Shown one piece after another: positions 1 to 8,792 of a DNA stretch of 46,299 nucleotides (its first letter is position 1; the number at the start of each line of letters is the position of its first letter). Under the pieces are notes generated by a model. That model was not told the DNA's origin and did not search any database. It saw only the letters and a list, made by a program, of their open reading frames with translations. Both the position numbers and the translations under genes were made by a program. Location of the stretch: assembly GCA_028338895.1 (NCBI GenBank), contig JAOLAV010000007.1, positions 1-46,299 on the forward strand, read 5' to 3'. Origin of the DNA: Fidelibacterota bacterium (GTDB lineage: Bacteria; Fidelibacterota; Marinisomatia; Marinisomatales; UBA1611).

Positions 1-2
1 CA

Positions 3-494
3 AACTACATGGCAAAAAGACTAGAAAACCACTATCCTATTTTATACCGTGGTACAAGTGGTCTGTCCGCGCATGAGTTCATCATTGATATACGTCCCAT
101 AAAAGAAAAATCTGGAATTAGTGAAGAGGATATTGCGAAACGACTTATGGATTATGGCTATCACGCTCCAACGATGTCTTGGCCTGTTCCAGGGACCATG
201 ATGATAGAACCCACCGAAAGTGAATCGAAGTCTGAGCTTGATCGTTTCTGTGATGCAATGATCTTAATAAAAGATGAAATTGATCAAGTCGTCTCCGGGA
301 AATTTGATAAGATGGATAATCCTTTAAAAAATGCTCCTCACACATCCATGCACAGTTTGTCCGATGATTGGGATCATAAATACTCAAGGCATCAAGCTTG
401 CTTCCCCGGTGAATGGCAAAAAGAACATAAATACTGGCCTTCTATTGGAAGAATTGATAATGCTTTTGGTGATCGAAACCTTGTCTGCACTTGA
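3..494 (+). CDS. gcvP: Glycine decarboxylase (P-protein), C-terminal end, partial and inverted
   Basis: This is the C-terminal ~160 residues of the PLP-dependent glycine cleavage P-protein, which decarboxylates glycine and passes the aminomethyl group to GcvH. The frame is open to the window edge: N-Y precedes the first ATG at 9, as in the family's NYMAKRLE stretch, so the 5' part lies outside the window. Recognisable family signatures are [39 protein letters not shown] and the near-terminal [14 protein letters not shown]. The normal C-terminal Cys-Pro-Pro-like tail is replaced by a TGA at 492-494. That stop arises because the sequence switches there to the reverse complement of the middle of the same gene. 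The PLP-lysine region is not in the window. The piece is homologous to GcvP with high certainty; whether it is a functional gene in this arrangement is doubtful. Confidence 0.85.
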   Translation, partial: NYMAKRLENHYPILYRGTSGLSAHEFIIDIRPIKEKSGISEEDIAKRLMDYGYHAPTMSWPVPGTMMIEPTESESKSELDRFCDAMILIKDEIDQVVSGKFDKMDNPLKNAPHTSMHSLSDDWDHKYSRHQACFPGEWQKEHKYWPSIGRIDNAFGDRNLVCT

Positions 495-2143
495 GCGCCT
501 GAGTTTGGCTGCATTGAAATAGCATCAAACCCTGTAATTTCAATAAGAGATTCATTTAATTCATCTATTAATTCAAAGTATCCTTGAGCTTGATTGTCTG
601 GTGAAAAGGGGTGAATATTCCCGAATTCTGGCCAGGTAACAGCAACCATTTCAGTTGTACTATTTAGCTTCATGGTACACGACCCAAGAGGAATCATACT
701 TGTGTTGAGTGCTAAATCTTTGGACTCCAGTATATGCATATAGCGCAACATTTGAGTCTCGGATCTATACTTATGAAAGACAGGGTGTTCTAAATATGTA
801 GAATCTCTTTGCAGGGTCTCCGGAATTGATTCTTTTGAATGAATACTTCGCTTAATGTTAAAAATAGACAATATCTGATCCAAGTCTTCACTTGTTGTTG
901 TTTCGTCTAAAGATATTCCAATCGAGCCATCACCAAAGTCTCTAAAATTAGTTTTTTTAGCGAGAGCTTTCTCTTTCCATACTGTTGCCGTGACCCGAAT
1001 TGTATCAAAAAAGGAGGAATGAAGAACTTCATGGCCTGCTTCTAAAAATGAATTAGCAAGAGTTTGAGTATGTTTATTTACCCTTTTTCCAATATTTTGT
1101 ATGCCTTCGGGACCATGGTAGACTGCATACATACCGGACATTATAGCGAGTAGTACCTGCGCTGTACATATATTTGATGTGGCTTTCTCTCGTCGAATAT
1201 GTTGCTCGCGTGTTTGGAGTGCCATCCGGAGAGCTCGGTTTCCGTTGAAGTCTTGAGAGACACCAATAATTCGACCTGGAATCTTTCTTTTAAATTTATC
1301 TGTTGTTGCAAAAAAAGCGGCATGAGGGCCACCAAATCCCATTGGGACTCCAAATCGTTGGGAGTTCCCTATCGCAACATCCGCACCCATTTCACCGGGT
1401 GGTTTCAATAGAGTTAGAGCGAGTAAATCCGTTGCCATACAAACAAATGATTGGTTTGCTTTTGCTAATTCACATATAACTGAGTAATCATCTATAAAGC
1501 CATCCGTATCAGGATACTGAATAAGCACACCAAAAACAGAGTCCTCTAGGGTTTCTTCATTAACGGCATCAATAACAACTTTAATTCCAATGGGCTCTGC
1601 TCTTGTTTTTAACACATCGATTGTTTGAGGATGACATTTATCAGACACAAGATATGTTTTCTTTTCAGAGTTTTTTGTACTATTAAAAAACATGATCATT
1701 GCTTCGGCTGCAGCGGTTCCTTCATCCAGAAGAGAGGCATTTGCTAATGGCAATCCCGTAAGATCTGTAACCATAGTTTGGTAATTAAGTAAAGCCTCAA
1801 GTCTTCCTTGACTGATCTCTGCTTGGTATGGTGTATATTGCGTATACCAACCTGGATTCTCCATAATATTTCTAAGGATTACGGTGGGTACATTTGTCCC
1901 GTAGTACCCCATGCCAATCCAGGAATGAAAGACCTTATTTTTATCTGCTAGCTCGCGTAATCTCTTTATGACTTCAACTTCAGTCTTTTCTATAGCATGG
2001 GTCTCTTCACGGCTAATTTGGATATTCTTTGGGACCACATTATCAGAAAATTGATCGAGAGATGAATAGCCTAATTCGCTAAGCATTTCTATAATCTCTA
2101 AATTTTTAGGACCTATATGTCTATCTGAAAATGGAAAAGGCAT
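392..2143 (-). CDS. gcvP: Glycine decarboxylase (P-protein), N-terminal portion, interrupted
   Basis: This reads as the N-terminal domain and the start of the C-terminal domain of a single-chain P-protein. It begins [12 protein letters not shown] (typical FxxRHIGP start) and shows the family stretches [82 protein letters not shown] and [11 protein letters not shown]. Homology ends at SMQPNSGAQ near position 491. The last ~30 codons of the open frame, down to 392, are antisense to the inverted C-terminal piece and are not real GcvP sequence. An intact gene would be about 950 residues. No Shine-Dalgarno sequence is seen before the ATG. A full-length gcvP in the living organism is likely if the junction is an artefact. 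Confidence 0.9.
   Translation of the reverse strand: MPFPFSDRHIGPKNLEIIEMLSELGYSSLDQFSDNVVPKNIQISREETHAIEKTEVEVIKRLRELADKNKVFHSWIGMGYYGTNVPTVILRNIMENPGWYTQYTPYQAEISQGRLEALLNYQTMVTDLTGLPLANASLLDEGTAAAEAMIMFFNSTKNSEKKTYLVSDKCHPQTIDVLKTRAEPIGIKVVIDAVNEETLEDSVFGVLIQYPDTDGFIDDYSVICELAKANQSFVCMATDLLALTLLKPPGEMGADVAIGNSQRFGVPMGFGGPHAAFFATTDKFKRKIPGRIIGVSQDFNGNRALRMALQTREQHIRREKATSNICTAQVLLAIMSGMYAVYHGPEGIQNIGKRVNKHTQTLANSFLEAGHEVLHSSFFDTIRVTATVWKEKALAKKTNFRDFGDGSIGISLDETTTSEDLDQILSIFNIKRSIHSKESIPETLQRDSTYLEHPVFHKYRSETQMLRYMHILESKDLALNTSMIPLGSCTMKLNSTTEMVAVTWPEFGNIHPFSPDNQAQGYFELIDELNESLIEITGFDAISMQPNSGAQVQTRFRSPKALSILPIEGQYLCSFCHSPGKQA
488..494. other. gcvP: Head-to-head breakpoint inside gcvP
   Basis: Left of this point the plus strand encodes the extreme C-terminus of GcvP. 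Right of it the minus strand encodes GcvP up to SMQPNSGAQ, near residue 550. The two pieces point in opposite directions and the intervening ~240 residues are missing from the junction. CTTG at 490-493 fits both sides (CACTTG of the C-terminal side, TTGAGCGCC of the other), so a short microhomology is likely. This is the pattern expected of an inverted amplification or assembly chimera near a contig end; a real inversion is the alternative. Confidence 0.8.
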
Positions 2144-2329
2144 GTGTTAAACGACCGTTTTTTTTTAAAAATTGATACTGATTTTAAATAAAAAGATCTA
2201 TTAAGTCTAAAACCAATTTTTAAAACAGAGTTGCTTTTTTACAAAAATATAGGGTAATAAAAAATACGTATTATAAGTGATTTATATTTTCTTCTTTATT
2301 TAATTAATGAATAACTTTCGAGGCTGAAA

Positions 2330-2413
2330 ATGAATAAATATTATTTAATTAAAATCAAGAGCATAGTGTTCAAGGATCAGATAAAAAACTCTTTACGAGT
2401 AGTTAGTTCTTAA
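2330..2413 (+). CDS. Possible 27-residue small protein
   Basis: In the 320-base stretch between gcvP and the zinc-ribbon gene, an ORF starts at ATG 2330, with GAGG about 6 bases upstream (2319-2322), and ends at TAA 2413. It encodes a basic 27-residue peptide beginning MNKYYLIKIK. A strong terminator hairpin starts 8 bases after the stop, which makes this look like a small independent transcription unit. I recognise no family. It may be chance in AT-rich DNA, or the transcript may be a non-coding RNA or a leader. The rest of the gap (2144-2329) shows nothing I can identify. Confidence 0.25.
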   Translation: MNKYYLIKIKSIVFKDQIKNSLRVVSS

Positions 2414-2420
2414 AAATACA

Positions 2421-2448
2421 AAAGGCACCCATGAGGTGCTTTTTTTTT
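2421..2448 (+). terminator. Rho-independent terminator
   Basis: AAAGGCACC (2421-2429) pairs with GGTGCTTTT (2435-2443) around the 5-base loop CATGA. This gives a 9-pair stem with one G-T pair, running into T residues to 2448. It sits only 16 bases before the ATG of the zinc-ribbon gene. It therefore either ends a short upstream plus-strand transcript (see the possible small ORF) or acts as an attenuator in the leader of that gene. Confidence 0.7.
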
Positions 2449-2463
2449 ATATTGGGATAATAT

Positions 2464-3177
2464 ATGTCTATAGATAATCTAGTTGAGTTACAGGAGATTG
2501 ACACAAAGTTAAAAGATCTTAGCGATTTACTTGGGGATTTACCCTCAAAAATAGATGAGCTAGATTTGCAGGAACAGTCGACCAAAGACACCCTCTTGTC
2601 AAACAAATCAAGGCTTAAGGAGCTAGAGGTCGAGATGCATAAAAGAGAAGTCGATGTCGACCAGGTAAATGGAAAGGTCAATAAACTAAAAGACCAACTA
2701 TTTCTTGTTACAAACAACAAGCAGTACGATGCTTTGATGCTGGAGATTGATCATCTGAAAGATCAAAGAAGCTCCTTTGAAACAGAATCCCTTGAGTTTC
2801 TAGAAGAGAAAGAAACTCTAACCAGTTCCGTTACTTCGATGGAGTCTGAATTAGGTGACCTGACACAGGATTTATCGAATAGAAGGGTAAAGCTAGAGTC
2901 TGCAATAGCGGACTCAGCGGTAGAAAAAAAGTCTTTAGATCGTATGAGGGACAATCATTTATCCGGTATTGATTCCAACATAATATCAACTTATGAAAAA
3001 GTAAAGAATCATCGAGAGGGTCTTGGAGTCGTCGAAATCTCGGGAGGAGCTTGCGGGGGTTGTGGTGCGCACGTTCCACCACAAGTGATAACCGAAGTTA
3101 GAGCAAAAGAAGGCCTCCATAGCTGTGATGTTTGTGGAAGGTTTCTTTATAATAATACAAAATTGATCATTAATTAA
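2464..3177 (+). CDS. Zinc-ribbon coiled-coil protein (DUF164 / zf-RING_7 family)
   Basis: A 237-residue protein. Residues ~5-175 are almost entirely heptad-like coiled coil rich in Leu, Lys, Glu and Asp. The C-terminus is a four-Cys zinc ribbon with C197-x2-C200 (ACGGCGAHVPP) and C221-x2-C224 (SCDVCGRF). This matches the DUF164 family, whose chlamydial member CT398 (CdsZ) is reported to bind sigma-54 holoenzyme and the type III export apparatus. Its role in other bacteria is unclear, so no function is assigned here. The gene is followed after 5 bases by rnpB on the same strand. That neighbourhood is common for this family, and the two may be co-transcribed. Only a weak ribosome-binding signal is seen before the ATG. 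Confidence 0.85.
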   Translation: MSIDNLVELQEIDTKLKDLSDLLGDLPSKIDELDLQEQSTKDTLLSNKSRLKELEVEMHKREVDVDQVNGKVNKLKDQLFLVTNNKQYDALMLEIDHLKDQRSSFETESLEFLEEKETLTSSVTSMESELGDLTQDLSNRRVKLESAIADSAVEKKSLDRMRDNHLSGIDSNIISTYEKVKNHREGLGVVEISGGACGGCGAHVPPQVITEVRAKEGLHSCDVCGRFLYNNTKLIIN

Positions 3178-3182
3178 TAATT

Positions 3183-3551
3183 GAGTCGGTCGGATGGTTG
3201 CTCCAGACTTGTTTGTTCAACTTTGGAGAGGAAAGTCCGGGCACCGCAGAACAGAATGCTCCATAACGAGGAGAGATAAGCATCCGCTTATAATGGATAG
3301 TGCAGCAGAAAATAGACCGCCTTCGGGTAAGGGTGAAAAGGTGGTGTAAGAGACCACCAGATTCTGAAGAAATTTAGAATGCTTGTAAACCCCATTCGGT
3401 GCAAGATCGAATAGCCTCTGAGATGTTGTTCGCATCAATTGAAGAGCGGGTAGATTGCTAGATATTTGTGGTAACACAAATGCCAGATGAATGACCATCT
3501 TTTAAAACAGTTCGCTGTTTTAGAAACAAAACTCGGCTTATAGACCGACTC
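3183..3551 (+). ncRNA. rnpB: RNase P RNA, bacterial type A
   Basis: This is the catalytic RNA that removes 5' leaders from pre-tRNAs. The 5' GAGTCGGTC (3183-3191) pairs perfectly with the 3' GACCGACTC (3543-3551), forming helix P1. Conserved blocks follow in order: GGAGAGGAAAGTCCGGGC in the CR-I region, GGGTGAAAAGG then GTAAGAGACCACC, TGTAAACCCC, GCAAGATCGAATAG, GCGGGTAGATTGCTAGAT, ATGAATGACCATC, and ACAAAACTCGGCTTATAGACC near the 3' end. Together they make the call certain. P1 is followed by ATTTTTG, so P1 may double as a weak terminator. The L15 motif that contacts the tRNA CCA end reads TTGTAAAC (3383-3390) where the canonical sequence is GGTAAAC, a loss of the first G of GGU. recJ follows 14 bases downstream. 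Confidence 0.96.
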
Positions 3552-3565
3552 ATTTTTGAAATATT

Positions 3566-5260
3566 ATGCATTGGAAATTTCCTTCATTAGAGCCACAAAA
3601 GATTGCAAAGATCATAAACCAAATTGATCTTCCAGAATCTATTGCCAGTATCCTTACCCAGCGAAAAATAAATGAGCCACAATTAATCAAAGATTTTTTA
3701 TCTCCAAGCCTTTCTCAATTATTTGACCCTTTTTTGATGAAAGATATGGATATTGCAGTATCTCGAATAATTCAGAATATTAAAAAAGATATTCCTATTT
3801 TTATTTTAGGCGATTATGATGTGGATGGTACATCTGCCGTATCTTTACTTAGCCTTGGAATCTCAAAGTTAGGAGGGAAAGTCGTACCCTATATTCCAAA
3901 TCGTAAGAGAGAAGGGCATGGTTTATCTTATGAAGCATTAGAAACTGCAGTTAATTCTAAAGCAGACCTACTAATCACCTGCGATTGTGGGATCAATGAT
4001 ATAAAAGAAATAAAGAGTGCAAATGATTTGAGTTTAGATGTCATTATCACAGACCACCATATACCTAGTGATAAATTGCCAAACGCTTATGCTATTTTAA
4101 ATCCCAAACAGAATGATTGTGAATACCCATTTAAAAATTTATGCGGAAGTGGTCTTGCTTTTAAATTAATCTCAGCGCTTATTGAGAGGCTTAATGAAAA
4201 ACGATTTTCAGCACAAGACTTTATAGATATTGCCGCTCTAGGAACATCTGCTGACCTAGTATCTCTAGAAAGTGAGAATAGAGTCATTGTTTACTATGGT
4301 CTTCGATCTATGCAAAAAAGTAAGCGACTTGGCATGCAATTACTGTTAAAAGCTGGTAATGTTAAGGAACCCATGACTTTATCGGTTTCAAAAATTAATT
4401 TTCAGATATCTCCATTGATAAATGCAGCCGGCAGATTAGGCGATGCAAACCTGGTTGTTAAATTATTGATGACAAATGATGTGAATGAAGGTTCAAAAAT
4501 TATAAATGTATTGGACGAAGAAAATAAAAAGCGTCAAGTGATTCAGAGTCAAGTCATGATCGAGGCTGTAAAAAGAGCGACGACTATTAGCGATAATAAT
4601 AAAGTCATTCTTATGGAAGCAGATGGGTGGCACCCTGGAGTTATTGGAATAATAGCAGCAAGAATAAAATCGAAGTTTAAGCGACCGACTATCATTGTTA
4701 CATTTGATCCGGATGGTAATGGTAATGGTTCGGCTCGCAGTCTTAATGGTTTTAATATCTATGATGCTTTATCTGAAGTGAAAGATCATTTAATCTCTTT
4801 CGGCGGGCATCCACAAGCAGCAGGTTTTACTTTACATAAAAATAAATTTAACTCATTTAAAAACTCACTACTAAAACATACAGATCAAATGTCCTTTAAT
4901 AATGTAAGTAGAGAATTAAAATTGGATGGTTGTTTGAATCTTTCAGAAATTGACTATGCATTTGTTAAGATAATTCAATGTTTAGCCCCATTTGGACCAG
5001 GGAATCCTGTACCAAAATTTGCTTTAAAAAGACTCGAAATTATTGGAAACCCGTTGATAATTGGGAATGGAAGCCATCTACGTTTTCAGGTAAAACAAAA
5101 TCATAAAAACCTAAATGTTGTCGCTTTTGGTTTGGCTGAATCATATGGGGACCTCATCCTAGGTAAGCTAATTGATATTGCCGGTTTTCCTGAAATTAAC
5201 TTTTGGAAAGGTGAAAAATCTCTCCAGTTTAATGCGCAGGATATTCGGCTCTCTGATTAA
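3566..5260 (+). CDS. recJ: Single-stranded-DNA-specific 5'-3' exonuclease RecJ
   Basis: RecJ degrades 5'-tailed single-stranded DNA in RecF-pathway recombination, mismatch repair and base excision repair. At 564 residues it has the usual length. DHH-phosphoesterase motifs are in order: GDYDVDG at 82-88, TCDCG around 138-142, ITDHH at 161-165, and an ALGTSADLV motif near 224-232. The DHHA1 nucleotide-binding motif FGGHPQAAG lies around 412-420, with a C-terminal OB-like region after it. All metal-ligand Asp and His positions that I can align appear to be present. The ATG lies just after rnpB and has no Shine-Dalgarno sequence, as for most genes here. Confidence 0.95.
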   Translation: MHWKFPSLEPQKIAKIINQIDLPESIASILTQRKINEPQLIKDFLSPSLSQLFDPFLMKDMDIAVSRIIQNIKKDIPIFILGDYDVDGTSAVSLLSLGISKLGGKVVPYIPNRKREGHGLSYEALETAVNSKADLLITCDCGINDIKEIKSANDLSLDVIITDHHIPSDKLPNAYAILNPKQNDCEYPFKNLCGSGLAFKLISALIERLNEKRFSAQDFIDIAALGTSADLVSLESENRVIVYYGLRSMQKSKRLGMQLLLKAGNVKEPMTLSVSKINFQISPLINAAGRLGDANLVVKLLMTNDVNEGSKIINVLDEENKKRQVIQSQVMIEAVKRATTISDNNKVILMEADGWHPGVIGIIAARIKSKFKRPTIIVTFDPDGNGNGSARSLNGFNIYDALSEVKDHLISFGGHPQAAGFTLHKNKFNSFKNSLLKHTDQMSFNNVSRELKLDGCLNLSEIDYAFVKIIQCLAPFGPGNPVPKFALKRLEIIGNPLIIGNGSHLRFQVKQNHKNLNVVAFGLAESYGDLILGKLIDIAGFPEINFWKGEKSLQFNAQDIRLSD

Positions 5261-5317
5261 CTAAATAGAATTTGTAAGTTTTGTTATTAACCAACAATAA
5301 AGTTATTATAAATAAAT

Positions 5318-6472
5318 ATGAATAAATTATTTTTCACACAAGAGCATTACATGATACGCGATATGGTTCGCAAATTTGCAGAGACAGAAATAGCACCGGT
5401 TGCAAGAGAACTTGATGCAACAGGTACCTTCCCCAGAGAATTAGTTAAAAAAATGGGAAAGTTGGGAATAATGGGAATTAATGTTCCTGAAAAATATGGA
5501 GGAGCGGGGCTAGACATGGTCTCCTTTGCAACAGCAATTATTGAACTTGCAAGAGTAGATGCTTCTGTTGCCATTACAATGGCAGCACATACATCACTGG
5601 GAACATTACCCGTTTTATTGTTTGGCACGGAGGAACAAAGGCAAAGATATCTCCCTGGACTAGCATCTGGGAATACGCTAGGTGCATTTGGCCTTACTGA
5701 GCCACAAGCAGGAAGTGATGCTGGTGCTACAAAAACAAAAGCGGTTCGCAGCGGGAATGATTATATCGTAAACGGGGGTAAAATTTTTATCACAAATGCA
5801 GGAGAAGCACAGGTTCTTTCTTTTACTTCTCAAGTAATCGAAGGAGACAAAAATGTTGGGATTGCAGCTTTTATAATACAGACAGATACACCAGGGCTTG
5901 AGATTGGAGAAAAAGAAAAAAAAATGGGTTGGAAAGCAAGTGATACTCGACAACTATTTTTTAAAGATATGAAAATTCCAGCCGATGCAATGCTAGGTTC
6001 TCCATCAGATGGTTTTAAAACATTTATGAAGACTCTTACCTCTGGAAGAGTTTCTATTGGAGCTTTGTCGATTGGTACTGCACAAGGTGCATATGAGATC
6101 GCGCTTAAGTATTCAAACGAAAGAGAGGCTTTTGGTAAGCAGATTAATAAATTTCAGTCAGTTGGTTTTAGTTTGGCTGACATGGCAACAAAGATTGAAG
6201 CATCGAAGTTACTTGTTTATAATGCTGCTTGGATGAAAGATAATGGATATGATATAACAAAAGAGGCGGCAATGGCGAAGCTCTTTGCAAGTGAAACGGC
6301 AATGGAAGTGACAACGGATGCTATACAGGTACTCGGTGGATACGGATATGTAAAAGATTACGATGTAGAAAGGTTTTTCAGGGATGCTAAGATTCTTGAG
6401 ATAGGCGAAGGTACAAGTGAAATACAGCGCCTCATTATTTTAAGATCAATATTAAAAGATTTACAGGTTTAA
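5318..6472 (+). CDS. Acyl-CoA dehydrogenase (short-chain/butyryl-CoA type)
   Basis: An FAD enzyme that oxidises an acyl-CoA to the trans-2-enoyl-CoA, passing electrons to electron-transfer flavoprotein. At 384 residues it is a standard family member. Visible motifs are LGAFGLTEPQAGSDAG (FAD/substrate-binding signature), NGGKIFITNAG, the RVSIGALSIG stretch, REAFGKQI, QVLGGYGYVKDY, and EIGEGTSEIQRLII with the catalytic Glu at about 364. That base position is the one used by short-, medium- and branched-chain members. The exact chain-length specificity cannot be read from sequence. The stop overlaps the ATG of pgpH (TAATG), so the two are probably co-translated, although no metabolic link between them is obvious. 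Confidence 0.93.
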   Translation: MNKLFFTQEHYMIRDMVRKFAETEIAPVARELDATGTFPRELVKKMGKLGIMGINVPEKYGGAGLDMVSFATAIIELARVDASVAITMAAHTSLGTLPVLLFGTEEQRQRYLPGLASGNTLGAFGLTEPQAGSDAGATKTKAVRSGNDYIVNGGKIFITNAGEAQVLSFTSQVIEGDKNVGIAAFIIQTDTPGLEIGEKEKKMGWKASDTRQLFFKDMKIPADAMLGSPSDGFKTFMKTLTSGRVSIGALSIGTAQGAYEIALKYSNEREAFGKQINKFQSVGFSLADMATKIEASKLLVYNAAWMKDNGYDITKEAAMAKLFASETAMEVTTDAIQVLGGYGYVKDYDVERFFRDAKILEIGEGTSEIQRLIILRSILKDLQV

Positions 6473-8781
6473 TGAAAAAAAATAGATTATTGAGTTCTAT
6501 AGGAAAGTATTTATTATTAGATAAATATTGGATTCAATACTCTATTATTTTTGGTCTTATCATTTTGATTGGATTCTTATTCCCCAAAGGAAAATCCTTA
6601 AAATATTCCTATCAAATAAACGACGTGACAAGAAGCCCAATTATTGCGCCTTTTACTTTCCCAATTTTAAAATCAGAAGAAAAGTTAGAGCTTGATCTGG
6701 AAGAACGGAAAAAGTCCGTTCCTTATATATTTAATCGCAGCGATCAAATTGTCTCCAAACAGTCTGTTGCGTTAGAAAATTTCTTTTTAGATATTGAAAA
6801 ATTAAGGTCAGCAAACTGGAGGTTAGATGTATCCAAAAGATTAGTCTATGAACGTAGATATCATAAGCAGTATGAAAAAGCCCGTTTAGAATATATTACT
6901 GACAGTACAAACCTTTTATTTTTGAAAACAGATTTTTCCCAACGCTTTCCCTTCGTTTCAGAAAAAAAAGATTGGCTTTCTTATATAGTCACAAGTGTAG
7001 ATCCGAAAAGTTTAAAAGATATAAAGTTAAATAAAGAACTCGTTTCTCAAATCTGCCGGAATCGATGGACAGAAGGGATCTACGATATTTCTATTGATAA
7101 AATCACAAGCAAAGAGGTGATGATTATCCAAGGTGATTACCCTGATTTAGCACCCCCAAATGATTTTAATGATTTACAATTGGCCTGGATTAAAGCCAGA
7201 AAAGAACTATTAGCCTCCTCCAAAGAAGAGGATGTTTTCCGGGTAATTGGATATGATATTATTGTAGAGTTTATGAAGCCTAACTTTCTTTATGATGTAC
7301 AATTAACCAAAAAAAGACAAGAAGAGAGCTTGTCTAAAGTTCCAAGAAGTCATGGGGTCATCCTTAAAAATGAATTAATAGTAGATGCAAACATCCGGAT
7401 AACAGATGATGTCTTATCTAAGCTTAATTCACTGGCCTCTTTTGTTTCAAGAGAGCAGCAGGGTTCAGATCTGTATAAACTTTTTGGTAGCTTTTTAGGA
7501 AGGGTGATGCTTCTTTCCGTAATTATATCTCTCTTTTTTGCCTTCCTTGTGGTTTATCGTGTTTCAATTTTTCAAGACTGGAAGATGGTTCTACTAATTT
7601 CAATAATATTTTTATTACAAATGGGATTTGCAAATATCGTTGTGATACAATTAGAGTGGTCTGAGTTTTTGATTCCAGTTACCGTTGGAGCAATGTCTTT
7701 AACTATTTTATTTGATTCTCGAATTGGATTTATGGCGACTACATCTCTGGCTATTATGATGGGACTAATGATGGGGCAGAATATAGACTTGGTCATTGTT
7801 TCCCTTTTTACCGCAACAATCGCTGTTTATAATATTAGAGAACTTCGCAAAAGAAGCCAGCTTTTTACAACGATGTTTGCTTTAATTGCTGCTAGTATTT
7901 TTGTTATCGTAGGTCTTGGCTTATTCAAAGAGCATAGTTGGGAAATAATTTTAAGAGATATTCAGTTTTTAACCTTAAATAGCATACTTGCCCCGATCCT
8001 TACGTACGGATTAATTGGTCTTTTTGAACTATTATTTGAAGTAACCACAAACCTGACTCTGATTGAATTACTTGATTACGATCACCCACTATTAAAACGT
8101 TCTCAGAGAGAGACCAATGGAACATTTAATCATAGTCTCGTTGTTGGGAATCTTGCGGAGGCATGTGCAAATGCTATAGGAGCACATTCTTTGCTTTGTC
8201 GAGTTGGAGCTTATTACCACGATATTGGTAAAATGGCAAAGTCGGAATACTTTATCGAAAATCAATTTAGCGGCGATAATAAGCATGATAAAATAACTCA
8301 CACGATGAGTGCTAAAATAATAAAGTCACATGTAAATGAAGGTCTTCAATTAGCAAGCCAATATGGACTGCCTAAAATTGTTTCAGACTTCATACCAATG
8401 CATCATGGAACCACTCGTGTTGAATATTTTTACCGTATGGCATTGAAAGATGCGGAGGTAAATGGAGGTAAAGTTGAAGAGTCAGCATTTAGATACCCGG
8501 GGCCAAAGCCGAATACAAAAGAAACAGGTATTTTAATGATTTGTGAGGCAATTGAAGCGGCAGTACGTTCTATAAAAAATCCAGATATTTTTAAAATTGA
8601 AACAATGATTAATAAAATAATAAATCAAAGAATAGAAGATGGTCAGTTGGATGAATGCCCACTTACCTTGAGTGAATTAAATAAAATCAAAGGATCTGTT
8701 GATGGTACAACAGGTATGCTACCCGTTTTAAGAGGTATATACCATATTAGAATAGAGTATCCGGATGAACCAAAAAAATAA
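6472..8781 (+). CDS. pgpH: 7TM-HD cyclic-di-AMP phosphodiesterase PgpH-like
   Basis: A 769-residue membrane protein with the PgpH layout. One N-terminal membrane segment lies around residues 24-38. A large extracytoplasmic 7TMR-HDED domain runs to about 340, and a block of hydrophobic helices spans about 343-520. A cytoplasmic HD domain follows, with H554 (NHSLVVGN), H583-D584 (YYHDIGK) and a downstream IPMHHGT motif. Family members hydrolyse c-di-AMP to pApA. This implies a diadenylate cyclase elsewhere in the genome, which is inference. The gene starts inside the stop of the dehydrogenase gene and is followed by ybeY after 11 bases, a frequent pairing in many bacteria. Confidence 0.93.
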   Translation: MKKNRLLSSIGKYLLLDKYWIQYSIIFGLIILIGFLFPKGKSLKYSYQINDVTRSPIIAPFTFPILKSEEKLELDLEERKKSVPYIFNRSDQIVSKQSVALENFFLDIEKLRSANWRLDVSKRLVYERRYHKQYEKARLEYITDSTNLLFLKTDFSQRFPFVSEKKDWLSYIVTSVDPKSLKDIKLNKELVSQICRNRWTEGIYDISIDKITSKEVMIIQGDYPDLAPPNDFNDLQLAWIKARKELLASSKEEDVFRVIGYDIIVEFMKPNFLYDVQLTKKRQEESLSKVPRSHGVILKNELIVDANIRITDDVLSKLNSLASFVSREQQGSDLYKLFGSFLGRVMLLSVIISLFFAFLVVYRVSIFQDWKMVLLISIIFLLQMGFANIVVIQLEWSEFLIPVTVGAMSLTILFDSRIGFMATTSLAIMMGLMMGQNIDLVIVSLFTATIAVYNIRELRKRSQLFTTMFALIAASIFVIVGLGLFKEHSWEIILRDIQFLTLNSILAPILTYGLIGLFELLFEVTTNLTLIELLDYDHPLLKRSQRETNGTFNHSLVVGNLAEACANAIGAHSLLCRVGAYYHDIGKMAKSEYFIENQFSGDNKHDKITHTMSAKIIKSHVNEGLQLASQYGLPKIVSDFIPMHHGTTRVEYFYRMALKDAEVNGGKVEESAFRYPGPKPNTKETGILMICEAIEAAVRSIKNPDIFKIETMINKIINQRIEDGQLDECPLTLSELNKIKGSVDGTTGMLPVLRGIYHIRIEYPDEPKK

Positions 8782-8792
8782 TATTAGTCTAA

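Noticed and set aside
392-490. Last ~30 codons of the minus-strand gcvP frame
   Set aside because: They are the antisense of the inverted C-terminal piece and have no GcvP similarity.
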